Of a DNA stretch of 64,000 nt, positions 11,334 through 23,459 are shown one piece after another. Where the stretch lies: NCBI GenBank assembly GCA_038380795.1, contig CM076260.1:76483843-76547842 (forward strand), written 5' to 3'. Position numbers and translations under genes: made by a program. This DNA comes from Pyrocephalus nanus (Eukaryota; Chordata; Aves; Passeriformes; Tyrannidae). The notes beneath the pieces were generated by a model that saw only the letters and a list, made by a program, of their open reading frames with translations, had not been told where the DNA came from and ran no database searches. Each line of letters begins with the position of its first letter. The first letter of the stretch is position 1.

Positions 11334-14300
11334 CTGTAATTTCACATTCCTGATCCACTTTTCCCTTTTTGGGGTTCTTAATTTGCACTTTTGTGGAAGG
11401 ATTTGCAATTGCAGATTTCTTGACTTTTTATAGTCACGGGTCCTAACAGTGGCTCTGTGCATAGCCTGCATTCTGGAGGCTTTCTGACCTTTTATAGCAG
11501 CAGCCTATTTGTCTCCAGTTGTGGCTACTGGGGAAGATGTTTGGGGAGTTGGAAATATTGTCAAACATGCTTATGATTTTTTGCCTGAAAGGAAATCATT
11601 GCTACTTGCTTATTGCATTTTCATTGCTGTCTTGAAATCTTTTTCCTTATGGATGCACAGTTTTGTCTCTGCATCCTCAAATGGGGTTTAAGTGGCTGGT
11701 CTCAGTGTTGGGAAGTCCACAGAAGCATTGCTGGGAGCGCACAGAGAGGGTAACGGGGACTCTGCCCAGCTGGCTGATGTTGCCTGGGCAGAGAAATCCA
11801 GTCTGCTGTAATAGGATGCCCTGGGTCCTTCCTGGCTGTAGAGAGATGAGAGGGTTAGGGGTTAAGGGTCAGAGTGCCTTCAGAAAAGTGGTATGGACTA
11901 AGCACCAGTCTGTTTTCTTGGGGCTGTAGCTCCTGACCCTCTCCTTTGCCATTTTGTAGTGTTACTGCTGTCATGTATTTGAGATGTGGTTGTGTTAGAA
12001 ATTAAGAAACCTGGAGTTGAGGTGTGCAGCTCTTGGGGCAGGACAACCTAAGAAGTCAACAGCAAGGGTGGTCAGATAGTCATAGGCAACACTGTAGCCA
12101 GATGGAGGTGCAAGGTGTGATCTTCCATGATTGCACAAGCTGTCTATTTTGCAGTGCAGGAGAAGAGATCCATCCTTTGTACTCCCTCCCTCACTCCCTC
12201 TCTCCCTTTTTTCCCCCTCACCCCTGGTATACCTGTATTGTGAGACTGGCAGGACGAGAAGGGATTCAGACCCTGACCTTCATGCGTGTGTAGGTGAGTA
12301 GAACAAATAGGGAACAGGCGGTGGATTATGCAGTGCTGTGAGGAGACAGCAATCTGTAATATGCCACAGCTAAATGCTCACCCTTTAGTCAGGGTGGAGG
12401 ACAAACTTACAGTCTAAATGCTTTATTGGTAAGGCAGTAAAGTCTCTTATGCATCTTGTCTAATTTTGTTTTGCAGTTATGGTGCTTAGCAATTCCAGAC
12501 ATCTTGCCTTTGATTGCTGGAAAGTATTAAGTGTCGGTGTTCAAACTAAATCTTAGAGGTGCAAAATAATTATTTATCATTCCAATACTTGCAGTTTGTT
12601 TAAAAAAGCAACAAATCAAAACCCAAAAACAGCAGTATTGATATGTTAAATTTTACTTTTATTATAAAGAATAAGTTGAACTGTAAACTGGATTAAAAAA
12701 AAAAAACAACCTGTGAAAGGCTGCTAAATTGATAAATATTCAAAGAGGGATGCTGTCTTGAATTTAACAATGGTAAGAAATAAGAATTCCATTAAAACTA
12801 AATATTAAAATATTCATATTCAAATGCAGGCTCTTCTTAAAGCTTCTGGTCTGAGGTTAGAAAGACAATGAGCTGAAGGGAATGTCCTCAGATAGCTAAG
12901 AAAATGGTGTTGCATCTGCTATTGCTCCTTTTCCATCTGGGCAGCAGACATGGTTTGCAACACCCACAGTAAAGATTTAGAGAAGAGAGAAAACAAGAGT
13001 TGCTTTTGGTGGTAGCTGTGCACTGCAAATGAAAGTGTCTGTAAGTATGAGGATGCCCGGTATGGGAGCCAAGTGGTGAGCATCTCTGGGCTTCTGAAGT
13101 TCTGAAATAGAGGGCACTAGTTCTGACCTTTCAGTGATGCTTGGGGATCCCTTAATGCTTGGAGATGAAAACTGAAAAATACAAGGTTGGCTAAAAATAC
13201 TGTTAATTTCAGGTGAAATAATTGTCAACTTCTAGGTTTCCATTTAGTTACAATCAATTTAGTTACAGTCATGTTTTTAAAGTTTGGTAATAGATCCTTT
13301 TTCTTATATAAGATTTAAGGTTAAGATTCTTCAGAGCACCTCCATTCCATTTTCAAAAGCAGTATGTACTGAGAAAAACGTACATCATTAAAATTTAGGG
13401 GCAACAAAAAGCATACATTACTTTTAATTATTAAGATAAAAGTGCAGAAAATTCTTCAACTTTGGCCTTGAGGGTGATGATGCCATTTTGATGTTTTGAG
13501 TTTTAAAAAAAACAAACTTCCTGTCCTAAAACAGAGATTTATCATTATCTGTAAGAGTCTCCCCTTGTTTTTGTTTTTTGTTTTTTTTTTTTAACCCATT
13601 GGGCTGTGAATTTTTTTAGTGGGAGGTGTGTGTCTCTGAGGGATCGTAAGTACTCCCCCCCAACCCTCCACCCCAGTAGATGTACTTCTCACACCCTTAG
13701 ACTAATAGTGAGAATGATGCGTTTACATTACTGCTCCATTTATACAATAACTGTTGATAAAAAAATAAATACTTCATTCCCAAATGGTGTCTGCAGTATT
13801 TGAAAGTTTGGCAAGTTTTCAGGAGGATAGACGTGAATTCAGCACTAAATTGCTGCTGCTTCTGTACAAAATAATGAGCTGTGTCATTTGATCAGGGACA
13901 AAGTGACTATTGAGCAGGGGTGATTTCTAGGAAGTAGCTCTTAATAATAAAAAAGAAAAAATACCATTTCCCACGTGAAACAACTCCCATAGCTTGTTTG
14001 TAAAGTAAACAATGTAATTCACGTATTAGGGTCAACATATAGAAATGTTGGTTGTAATAAACTCAGTCATTGTATGTTTCCCTAGAAATCTTCTTTTGGC
14101 TTTTTTTGCTCTTTGCCGCTGCTGGTATCCTTGTCCACCAGTTTGTCTTTTGGAAATGCCTCCCTGTATTCTCTTGCATAAGAAGCACAGAAACAACCTT
14201 CCAGGGCTTCCCCCCCACCCCCCTTCCTTCTTTTTGCTCCTCAATAAAGCCAGAAAGTATTGTGTTCTCCATATTGGACTGATGGGAAGACTTGGATGAA

Positions 14301-14408
14301 AGAATGGAGGTCAGTTGCTACTCTGTAAAAAATTAGTCTTTAATGATCTGTTTTTCTACTTTGATTAGTCTTGTACTATGCAGTACATTTCAGTTTTACT
14401 TTATACTG
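11334..14408. other. Non-coding stretch with GC-richer patches
   Basis: I see no gene that can be supported. About 11660-12300 is GC-richer than the surroundings and therefore has fewer chance stops, giving frames of roughly 80-90 codons on the plus strand without recognisable domains. The segment 14050-14300 is pyrimidine-rich, with open frames on both strands. A short G-run string at about 11851-11869 resembles telomere repeats but is not one. Confidence 0.5.
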
Positions 14409-14600
14409 TGTCCTGGTCCTGTCCAGGACAGGGGTGTTTTTTGCAGGAGCAAGGAGAGGGTATGTCTAAGACCCAAAGGTTATTCTGTACCACCCTATGT
14501 CATTGCTGGAGGCAGGGGGAAGGGGAGGACAAAGTGGGGGAGCAGGAGAGAGTTGTGTGTGATTTGGTACTCTTGGGAGTCCCACTCCTAAACCATGACA
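14409..14600 (+). mobile_element. Short, degraded avian ERV LTR (probable solo LTR)
   Basis: The segment starts TGTCCTGG and ends AAACCATGACA, matching the TGTCCTGG...ACCACGACA termini I recall for a common avian endogenous-retrovirus LTR. Between them lies a block ACCCAAAGGTTATTCTGTAC followed by CACCCTATGTCATTGCT, which parallels that LTR's promoter-proximal block; the same block occurs in the copy at 48886-49405. At 192 bp it is much shorter than that copy, so internal deletion or a short subfamily is likely. Flanks read TACTG on the left and TACTA on the right, a possible 5-bp target-site duplication with one mismatch. No internal viral sequence adjoins it. Confidence 0.6.
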
Positions 14601-16655
14601 TACTAGTACAATGCAATAGCTCAGGTAGATTTTGACATACTGCTCTGAACTGGGCTAGGTATCTCTGGATTGCTCAGGCAGAAGCTTGTGAGACTTGCAT
14701 TTTGTACCTTGGGCAGAAAAAGTTTTGCATTGAGGCTTTTGCCATGTTATCTGCTCTGAGATGAAGATATTCTCAGAACTGCCTGATGCTTAAGGCTCTT
14801 GCCGATTTTTACTGGCAACTGTAGCTACCATGTTTTAAAGTCAAATCCTGCCTATCCAAGAGCTGTCTAAAAATGGTGTCAGTAGACAGTTTGCCACTTC
14901 TGCACATATTTCAAGTCTCTTAACTTGAGCTTATTTTTCATTCTTTCTGAGAGTGCCATAGTACCTGTCTTTGAGTTAAGAGACATCACAGATTTAAGCG
15001 TGGTTGTTGAGGCTCACAGAGCCCATTGCTGCTCTTTGGTCTCCCTTCCCATCTTAGCAGAAGTCAAAGTTTTGCCCAGTGATTACACTCTTCTATGAGA
15101 GGTCATTTTGTGCGTCTGAGATGGAATATTCGGTGAATACTTTAAGCCTGCTAAAGTACAGTTAAGCTAAGTCACATCTATTTGAAAGCAAAGCCCAAAC
15201 CCCTAAGCAGCTAATATTCTGTTATGAATTAGTAATTTCCTTTGACGTGATATTCCTGTGGCTATTTACCCTCACAGTTAAAAAACAGGCTTTCTTTTCC
15301 TGTGACTTTCCCCCCCTAGTTTGTCCTCTAGTGATATCTAATTGCAAAAGACAAATTTAGAATGCATTCATAACCTACAATGGTATAGGGTGCTTGCAGT
15401 CTTTCTTTGAGATATGACAGTAGTGTCATTTGTACCTTTCTCAGGTTTAGTTTTGTGTCTGCGTGGAGCTGATTTTTCCTATGCAGTGACTTCACCATAG
15501 ATGACATCCAAATAGACACAGTCATTTCCCATATTCTTATTCTATGCCTATCTCAGCTGCTTTCAGTAAATTTTTTTCTCCTCAAGATTTTGTAGTAGAG
15601 GTGGTTTGTCCTTTATAACAATCTCTAGTTTTGATCTAGTTATAAATCATGGTTTGGGGCATTTTTTCCCCTGTAATTTCTTCTTCTATTGTGTCAGCTA
15701 CCTTTTTAGTTTTCTCGTATAATTCTTTAATGATTTAACTTTTTAGTTTTTTCACATAATTCCATAATGATTTATTTCTGATTTAATTGCTTTTATATTT
15801 TTCTCTTACATTTTTTTTTTAGATATTTAATTACTGACAAGTGATTACATACCAAATCCGTTTCAGTTTCTAGTCAATGAGAATAATGTTGTGTTTCTTT
15901 TTTTTTCTGGTTTAGATCTCTCAGGATTTTCACATTTTCTGTTTACCTGTAAGTTATTATTTATGTATTTTGGTAGAAATCCAGTACGTGCTTTTTATCT
16001 CAAAAAAGTCATGTCATCTTTCCAGAGTAGGGTGCATCAGGATTTTTGCAGGTGTCAGAATGTACAAACACACTTTGGGTTATGTACCGTAGTACAAAAA
16101 TAAAAGGCAGATTTTTTTTTTCAGTTGTGTGACTAAATAAATTTTATTTAGTTATTTGTCCTACAAATCTGCGCAACAATCAATCAACTACCGTAAAAGC
16201 CTGTGGTATTGATTTTGATTTGTAATATCACAAGCAAGCCTTAAGGCAGTCTGTGGTAACATGCAGAATGTTCCCCAGCAGTGCCTTTTAGCAGAGGGAA
16301 GCACAGGAAGAGTGGAAACTGGTTCAGTTTTCAATTTTTAGGTGCACAAATAGAAAGTGAGTGACCTTATGGTTGATCTTCAACTTAACTTGGTATATTT
16401 AACTTGATATATTTAGATTTATTAAATCTCAAGATTTCTGTTATATGAATGATTTAATGGAATTCATTTACACTGGAGATTTGTTTTCTGCTGTTGCTTA
16501 TGTAATGATGTCTCCTGTAGTTTATCTCAGTGTGAAGCTACCAGATGTGCATGAGTACTTCTGACTTGTGTCAGCTGGGAAGAAAAATATATAGTGTGCA
16601 CTGGGGTTGGGTACATAGGCCATCTTTCATTATGGACTAACTTAAAATAAACTGC
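14601..16655. other. AT-rich non-coding stretch
   Basis: I see no gene. The only clear structure is the imperfect tandem duplication at 15702-15774. Open frames are short and have no recognisable domain. Confidence 0.55.
15702..15774. repeat. Imperfect tandem duplication, 36-bp unit
   Basis: Two 36-bp units (15702-15737 and 15739-15774) both start CTTTTTAGTTTT and both end AATGATTTA, with a handful of differences in the middle. The period is 37. It is probably a local slippage or template-switch duplication that has since diverged. Confidence 0.75.
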
Positions 16656-16720
16656 ATGCATATGCATCATTGTTGTGATTTGAAATATGCAAATCAATAC
16701 ATTCTTTGTGTTTTAATTAG
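16656..16720. promoter_or_regulatory. Candidate enhancer core: POU dimer, SOX, octamer and homeodomain sites
   Basis: A perfect 12-bp palindrome, ATGCATATGCAT (16656-16667), matches the POU-dimer MORE element. It directly abuts CATTGTT (16668-16674), a SOX-type site. A perfect octamer, ATGCAAAT, follows at 16687-16694, then CTTTGT within ATTCTTTGTG (16701-16710), another SOX-type core on the opposite strand, and TAATTAG (16714-16720), a homeodomain site. The family motifs are established; the idea that this is a working enhancer is inference from density and arrangement. AT-rich DNA yields homeodomain-like sites by chance, but the 12-bp palindrome plus octamer is less easily explained that way. 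Confidence 0.4.
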
Positions 16721-16725
16721 TCAAT

Positions 16726-19700
16726 TAAGCCAGGTGAGGGCTTGAGAAGTGGGTTGAAGTCACAGTAATTTAAAAGCACCTTTTCAGAAATTGTACCCTT
16801 TGCCATGATTGTCTTTGTAGTTGCACTGTTCTTGATTTATCATTAATTTTTCAATTTCTTTTGTTTTCCCTTGTGATCAAGGCACACAGTGGGGCTTGAG
16901 AGCTCAGTGCCAACAGCATTCCGTAGTCACAGACAAGACCATTAATGCAGTGATTTAGTTTTTGTGAAACCTGCTCTTTGTGAAGCAAAAGAGAGATTGA
17001 AGTAGAGAAATTCTTAGACTGTTATTTATGTTTTAAAGCCACTAGTAAATTCATAATCTACTTCAAATTTTAAAAAATGTTTAACATTATCAGAGCACCT
17101 CTTTGCTGTTTCTCATGAACTCTTCACCATGCCTGAAGTTATTTCTCTCCCTTTGCTGCCTTTGTTGTCAACAACTTTTTTACTAAGGCTTCTAGGTTAA
17201 ACTTAAATGTGCTATGGCATGTGCTTCCTCAGTCTGAGGAGACAAAGATGAGTTTCTTCATTGTTTGCTTAAGTGACAAGCCAGTGCTGTCTAGCGCTCG
17301 TTGCAGTGTGTTTCAACAAAGGATGTGCTTGGTGTGGCTTCTTTCAGCCCAGACTAGATAAAAATCAGGACTCTTTCGTTTTAGGTCTTCATTTTCAGTG
17401 CAGTTAGCTGTATGATATAGTTTGCCCAGATTAGGTGCTGACATAAATGAGGATGGTATTTTTTTCTCCCTCTGTCAACTAATATTAAACCAAGAATGGT
17501 GAGATTACTTTCCAAGCCTTGGGCTGCTTTTGCCTAGTTTCCAGGCATTATTGTTGGGCATGCTGTTGAAATATACTCTCTTCTCAGACTGGATTTTCCA
17601 CTGTTGAGTACCGTAAAGACAAGAACGGAGGAGGCAGATATATGACAGCAAGGTTGACACTGTTCAGATTTGTTTCTTTCAGTTTGACTTATTCTTAGGT
17701 CTACCAAATTTCTCTGAAGTACTCTGTAAATTAGCCTGGGTGCCAGTGAGGCTTTCAGTGGTGCTTTGAGAGATTTGTTCTTCTCTTCATAATGAAAATC
17801 ATTATCTGTTTAAATAGACGTTAGGTTTTTATTATGGCTCACCATATTGATACCTGACTGTAAGAAAGGAAGAATAATAAAATGAAGACACTTTTACTAA
17901 TTCCTGATCAACCATCATTAAAGGCCTTCAGATGAGCACTTTTAATTATCTGTCCTCAATTTGACTTAAAATCTGACTCATTAATTGAAAAGGAAGATTT
18001 TCAAATGTTTTGATTCAGGGCCCTGAATCTATTTGAAAAGTTTATTGACATGCTCTGTTGTGACCGCGGTGGGAAGAGTACCAGCATGTAGGCTCTGTTG
18101 TCTGGATGTGGCTTCTGTAGTATTTGACCATGCTGTGTTTGCTAAGACAACACAAAATTCAAGAGCAGCAATATTGAACATTTTAAGGCAGTTCTCTCTG
18201 CCTTAAATCCCACAGCTTCCAAAGTTGTATATCTCTGCTTATCAGCCCTCAGATGTCCCAAAACTACAGTTTAAACAAGAAAAATTTGGTGTTCCCATCC
18301 TGCACAAAATTGATGATTTTCTTCAGTTTTAAAAAGATCAGTGAATGCATGAACAAGGACACCGATAAACTTAGCTTTCTGTCTGCATGTCTATGAAGCT
18401 TGCCTGGGAGCTCTTAGAATTTTTCTTCTGTCTGTCAGTGTTAGAATAGATAGATCCATAGTTCAGATTATTTTAAAAGTCAAGTAAGTGTGTACAAAAA
18501 TTTGCTATTTTTTTTTTTTTTTGCCTTCCCCCTCACCTTATAGCCAGGATGAAAATGCATAGTGGTTTTATAACTTGAACTTCACATCCCTGGTAGCAGA
18601 AGCTGCATTTATATATGCTCAAAAAATAAAAGGAAATTACTTACATAAGCAAAATCCAGTAGTTTGCTCTGTTATCAGACAAACTCACAACTTGCTTGGT
18701 AAATTAAATCATGGTTAGCCCCTTACTCTAAATCAAAATTTTGGACTAAATATTTTCAACTTGAAACTTATGTGTTTGGTCTTTGCTTTTAAAAATCAGA
18801 TTGTGCCAGTCTGTGTTGTATGTAGCTGTCTCTAGGATGTACAAGTGCTTAACTGTGTGCTCTGATTGGAGGACTGACTTGGATAGTGGGAATTTCAAAA
18901 CTGTGCACCCTTAGGATTTGGTAGCTGTAGCTGCTGCTCTTACACCACTTCTTTGTAATGCTGAGCACTGCTGGACCACATTTTTGTAGATGGTTGTGTT
19001 TTCTTGGTTATCTGATGTGAAATATCTGGACCTGATTTAGAGAAGTGCTGAGCGCTTAGAGGTACAACAGAATTCAGTATTGGACATGTTTGGCACATGT
19101 AAATCTTTATTTAATTGTAAGTGTTCCAAAAGCACTACTCTCAGGCAATACATGTTGGGCGTTCAAAATTAGATGGTCCTTTTTACCTTCAGTTGGTTTT
19201 GAGTACTTTTCCCTATTTGCAACTTAAGACAATGACATTTTACCTTGGGGGTCTTCTGCACAGGATTCTTCAGTGCTTGGGAGCTGTGAGGTGCTGGAGT
19301 GCTGTCTCCTTTAGAGAGAGCACCCAGCAGTGTATGAATGCTGGTGGATGCAGTGAAGTGGTGTGCAGTAACGATGGCAAGACGTAGGGGCATGTACTGA
19401 ACACCAGGGATTGAACAATCTCTTGAACGTCTTTCCCTCTGCACTGTTACAGGGCTTCATTCTGTGGGGAGGGGAAAGATACTTGCTCATAAAATTAATT
19501 AACAACTATTTTGTAGTCCACATATGTATGAGATAAAGGATGCAGTGATACTAATTGCAGAAAATCCAGAGGGAATTGTCTAATGCTATGGTAATTGTAC
19601 ACATGTAGAGCGGTCCATTGGAGCAGTTACAGCTATTATGCACAGCCTGGCCCTCTGAGAAGTCCGTGTTTCCTGAATAAGATTAGAAGCTATTTTCCCT

Positions 19701-22700
19701 TTCCCTTCAGTTCATTCAGGGCTAATGCTTTGGTCTTGTGCTTTCCTTCTTGCTGTCTTATCTGAGATGTTTTTCTTCATGCCTTTTTAAGTTGTATGTT
19801 CAATTGAAGGCAGGTTCTACATCATCTTCTTCATCATGAGTAAAATATAAAGTGTACAGTAGCTTGATTTAACCCAGAGAAATAAAGATACATGAATTGC
19901 ATCTCCATGTGCATTTGGCAATGTAAAATTAATTTTTTAAAAAAATAATTTATTTCATTCCCTTTCACTTTGCTGGAGGTATTAGCATAACAGAAACTAA
20001 ATGTAGAATAAGTGCAGTGTAAGAGCGTTTGCTTATTTTGTACAAGTGCAAATTACATAATATAGGATGCAAGATAACAGGGATTCAAGATTCGTATCTC
20101 TTTTTCTACAACTAGCTACGTTTTCTTACATCTGGTGTATGAAATTGTACTTGTACTTCCTATTCCTGGTAGTAGAGAACCGTGGAGTAACTTTCCCATT
20201 ATTTTCTAATATTGCCAGGTAGGCATTCAGCAGTTAGATTTATAGCCCTCACAGAAAGCGAAAAGTTTCAGTAGGTTATACCTATGCTATGTCAGAGAAA
20301 ATAATTTTTTTTTTGCATTTTTAAATTGTGGTGAGTTTTGTACTAACTAAAGCAAGTTAAACATTTGCTGCAGATAACATGCAAAGTCTCTGTCATATTC
20401 AGAGGCAGACTTTGCTCTAATGTTTTCTAAGAAACGGTATGGATGAAGAAAATCAGCATGTAGAAGCATTTTGTTAGTGTCTAGCATTGCTAACACAATG
20501 AAGAAGATTATCAAATTTATTTCTAACACAGATTGGGATTAAATCTATATAAAGGATATAGAAGAGTATAGGACATGGACTGGTTTATGGAGCAACAGAC
20601 TTAGAGAGATGGAGTCAAATTTGATATATATGCCAAGTGAGATTTGAGGTGTATGGAAAAATAGAAACATTAGGTGATCTGTTCAAGCCTTTGGGTAGGG
20701 CCTCTCTGCATTGTCTCTTATAACAATGCTTAGCATCTTTATCTTCAAGAACAGGTGGTCCAGGTTTGTGTAAGGGGAAGCTCAGTAAATTAGATGGAAT
20801 TGAAGACTTCAGCTCTTTGATCCATGGTGTACATTTTTTTTTTCTTCTAGGTGACTTCCCAAGATATAGATGGGGTTTTTTTTGAGAATATTTTCTCTGT
20901 TTTCTATTCCACACATTTTCATGCTGGAAAATTTCTTTGTGTATTTTAGCAACATTTTTGCTGAATGACAGATTGATAGGTTAAACATAAGTCTTACAGG
21001 CATTCTTTCTATTTAGCTAACTTAGGTCTTCCTCCTAGGTGCTTGAGATAAAACTCTTAAATTTAAAAACTGTGCTATTTACCCAGTAACGTACCAGGTG
21101 AAAAAAAAAGAATGACAGGGCAATGTAGAAGAATGTATAGATTAATTTTTTTTTCCCACCACCAACTCCTGGCTACTTTGACTGTCTCTTGGAAGAGGTC
21201 TTTAGAAACTCCCTGCCTCCAGAGAGCTTGCTTTTGTAGCACCTCTAATTCTTCCAAATTGACTCTTGTAGAAAAGTTAGTCTTAAAATCTTCTCTTCCA
21301 TCTGCCAACTTCTGAAAATTTTACAGGAAATGCTTCCCAAGAGGATCATTATATTCACCCTAGTGTGCTGGTTAAAAGGACTCTGGCTGTCATTGGGATA
21401 CTTGCCATCTGGAATGTGGAGAGAATTACTCTCTCTAATATGGTAACTGCTGGGAACCTCAGTGGAAGATGTGGGCCCCCTTTGTGCTTAGGTGATTCAT
21501 TTAAAAGAAAAAAAAAAAGCCTAGTTATTGATCTTTAGAGCATGCAATTCACATTTTAGACAGAATAAAATGAATTAAAGATACTAAATTTAAGGAGGAG
21601 TTAATACTAAATCAGAACTAAGGAAAACTTAGAGTTTACCACAGAGTAAGCTGCAGTTATGAGTAGTCAAATGATTTTTAAGATGGACAGATGAGTTCTT
21701 TGTTCAATAAGTAATGGGGGAAACCCTCTTCCTGTTAAGTAGCTTTTGAATTAACTGTTATTTAATTTGTTCAGATGGTGTTTTTATGTTGTTTTTCTTA
21801 ATGGTCAACCCTGAAGGAATTGTAAAAGCAAAGCTCCCTCACTGTGAAGTGTTACAGAGCTTTATAGAGAGAACTAGATTCCACACTCTTCATCTGTTCT
21901 TTAGCACTGCTAACTGCTAGACTCTAACTCATCCTCCTGTTAAGAGAAGCAGGTCCCTTTATTTACTACCTGTTTCTGTCCTGGGTTTGAGTCCAGCTGG
22001 CTACTCAGGCTGTAAGAGAGGACTGAAGGAGAAAAGCTGCTGCCACTGTCAGCAGCGGAAAGATCTACAGGACTTCTTTTGAGAATGGGCACTTAAACAA
22101 GCGGGTGTTGTTTTTCTGGATGGAATTTTCAGATAGCTTCTGCTTCACTTGATGCCTATGCTGCTGAAGTTGTAAAAAACCCCAGGTAATTATGTGTTTT
22201 ATCTCATTAAGCTAGAACATGAATTCTATCTTATAAGTAGGATGGTTAGCATTAATTTTAGTTCAGATACCATCCCTATCAGAAAATTTTCAAGAACATA
22301 GGAAATAGTTGTTGTAATATGTTTTCCCTAGACTATTTCTAGGCTTAGAATGACCAAGCAGAGAACATACCACTGGCACAATGAGATAGTCTTCTCATTG
22401 TTACTGTACTTTTGTTTTACCTGGATATCGATTTCAGCAGAATATATTTGGTTTGGAATTTATGATTTTTTTCAAGAGATTTGATTTGAAACAAGTATAC
22501 TTGCATAACATTCCTTAGCATTGCATCAAAAAATTATCACAAACTAAGCAATAAAATGGACGTTAAATGTCTACTCCTTTTTAAAAATAATTATTTTCAA
22601 AGTAGAAAGGATAACTTTTTTTACTTAAAAATAAATATTTTGAGAAAATGAAATAACTTTCAAAGTTGGTTACAGAGTGAGAAAGCTGACATAACTGGCA

Positions 22701-23150
22701 TCTGTGGCCCTTTGAAATAATTTTACTTACAGTCATTTTGGTTTTGATGTAGAAACGTGTAAGTTTTCTTCCAGCCATTTGGTGACCTCTGAAAGTATTT
22801 ATACAATAAATTAGGAAATAAATCTGAGTTTGTGTTTTGATTGCATGACTATATTGGAGCAAATCTTACCATGCATCCATGGTATCTCTGATATATGGGT
22901 TTATCAGGAATCTGTTCACTTACAATTAGCATATGATACCTTTTCCTTCCCACAGTTCATTTTCTAGGCCTTGTGGCAAACTAATGTAATTTGTTATCGG
23001 TGAAAATTCCGAAGGATAAAGTTCCTTGCAAAACCTGATTAAGTTCATAATTTGCTTGTATTGAGTTCCTCTCTTTTTTAAAAAAAGGGCAAGAAGAAAG
23101 AGAAATGCTGCTGCTTTCAGTACTATGGAGGAAATATGTTGCATAGCATA
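16726..23150. other. AT-rich non-coding stretch
   Basis: I see no gene. An isolated CCGCGG lies at 18064-18069, and a 15-base T run ends near 18522. Frames near 19121-19505 and 20615-21315 overlap on opposite strands and show no domain I recognise. The segment 21977-22000 begins like an avian LTR, but the similarity stops at once. Confidence 0.55.
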
Positions 23151-23159
23151 TGATAAATG

Positions 23160-23300
23160 TGTGTAGGCAGCAGAAGCACAGATGTGTGTCACAGTGGGTG
23201 CTGGGAGGGCAATCGAAGCTGTCGTTACATTCTGGCAATCAAGTAGTATTTTATTTGCCTGCATTCTGCTTCAACTGAAGGACGTAACTTTTCATCCCGA
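23160..23300. other. CpG-retaining block, possible conserved non-coding element
   Basis: CpGs survive in ATCGAAG, GTCGTTAC, GACGTAAC and CCCGAG within about 90 bases, in an otherwise CpG-poor region. The block is of mixed complexity and non-repetitive, and its open frames have no protein-family signature. Conservation cannot be judged from one sequence, so the call is tentative. Confidence 0.2.
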
Positions 23301-23439
23301 GTTCTCCCACATCTTTTTGAAATCCATGCAGCAAGATGGAATAATATCAGTATCCAAATGAGGACTTCATATGAGAATCTTATGGGTAGAAATGAGGAAA
23401 AACTCACTTGTTTATAAAATCATTTGGAAGGTACAGCTG

Positions 23440-23459
23440 AGTGTAGCTAAAGCTACACT
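23440..23459. repeat. 20-bp palindrome, 9-bp arms
   Basis: AGTGTAGCT and its exact reverse complement AGCTACACT are separated by two A bases. It could form a small cruciform or bind a dimeric factor. A palindrome of this length is expected only rarely by chance, but no known site is recognised. Confidence 0.8.

Noticed and set aside
11127..11471. 114-codon minus-strand frame and the opposing 94-codon plus-strand frame
   Set aside because: Both read through the poly-T tracts, giving poly-Lys and poly-Phe. They are pure composition artefacts.
11851..11869. Telomere-like string of GGGTTA-type units
   Set aside because: There are only about three imperfect units, with no array; interstitial telomere tracts are much longer.
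12385..12425. ACAAACTTACAGTCTAAATG, resembling the ancient SINE block
   Set aside because: It is a single 20-base resemblance with no supporting blocks on either side.
21977..22000. TGTCCTGGGTTTGAGTCCAG, similar to the start of an avian LTR
   Set aside because: The likeness ends after about 24 bases, and no promoter-like block or terminal CA follows at a suitable distance.
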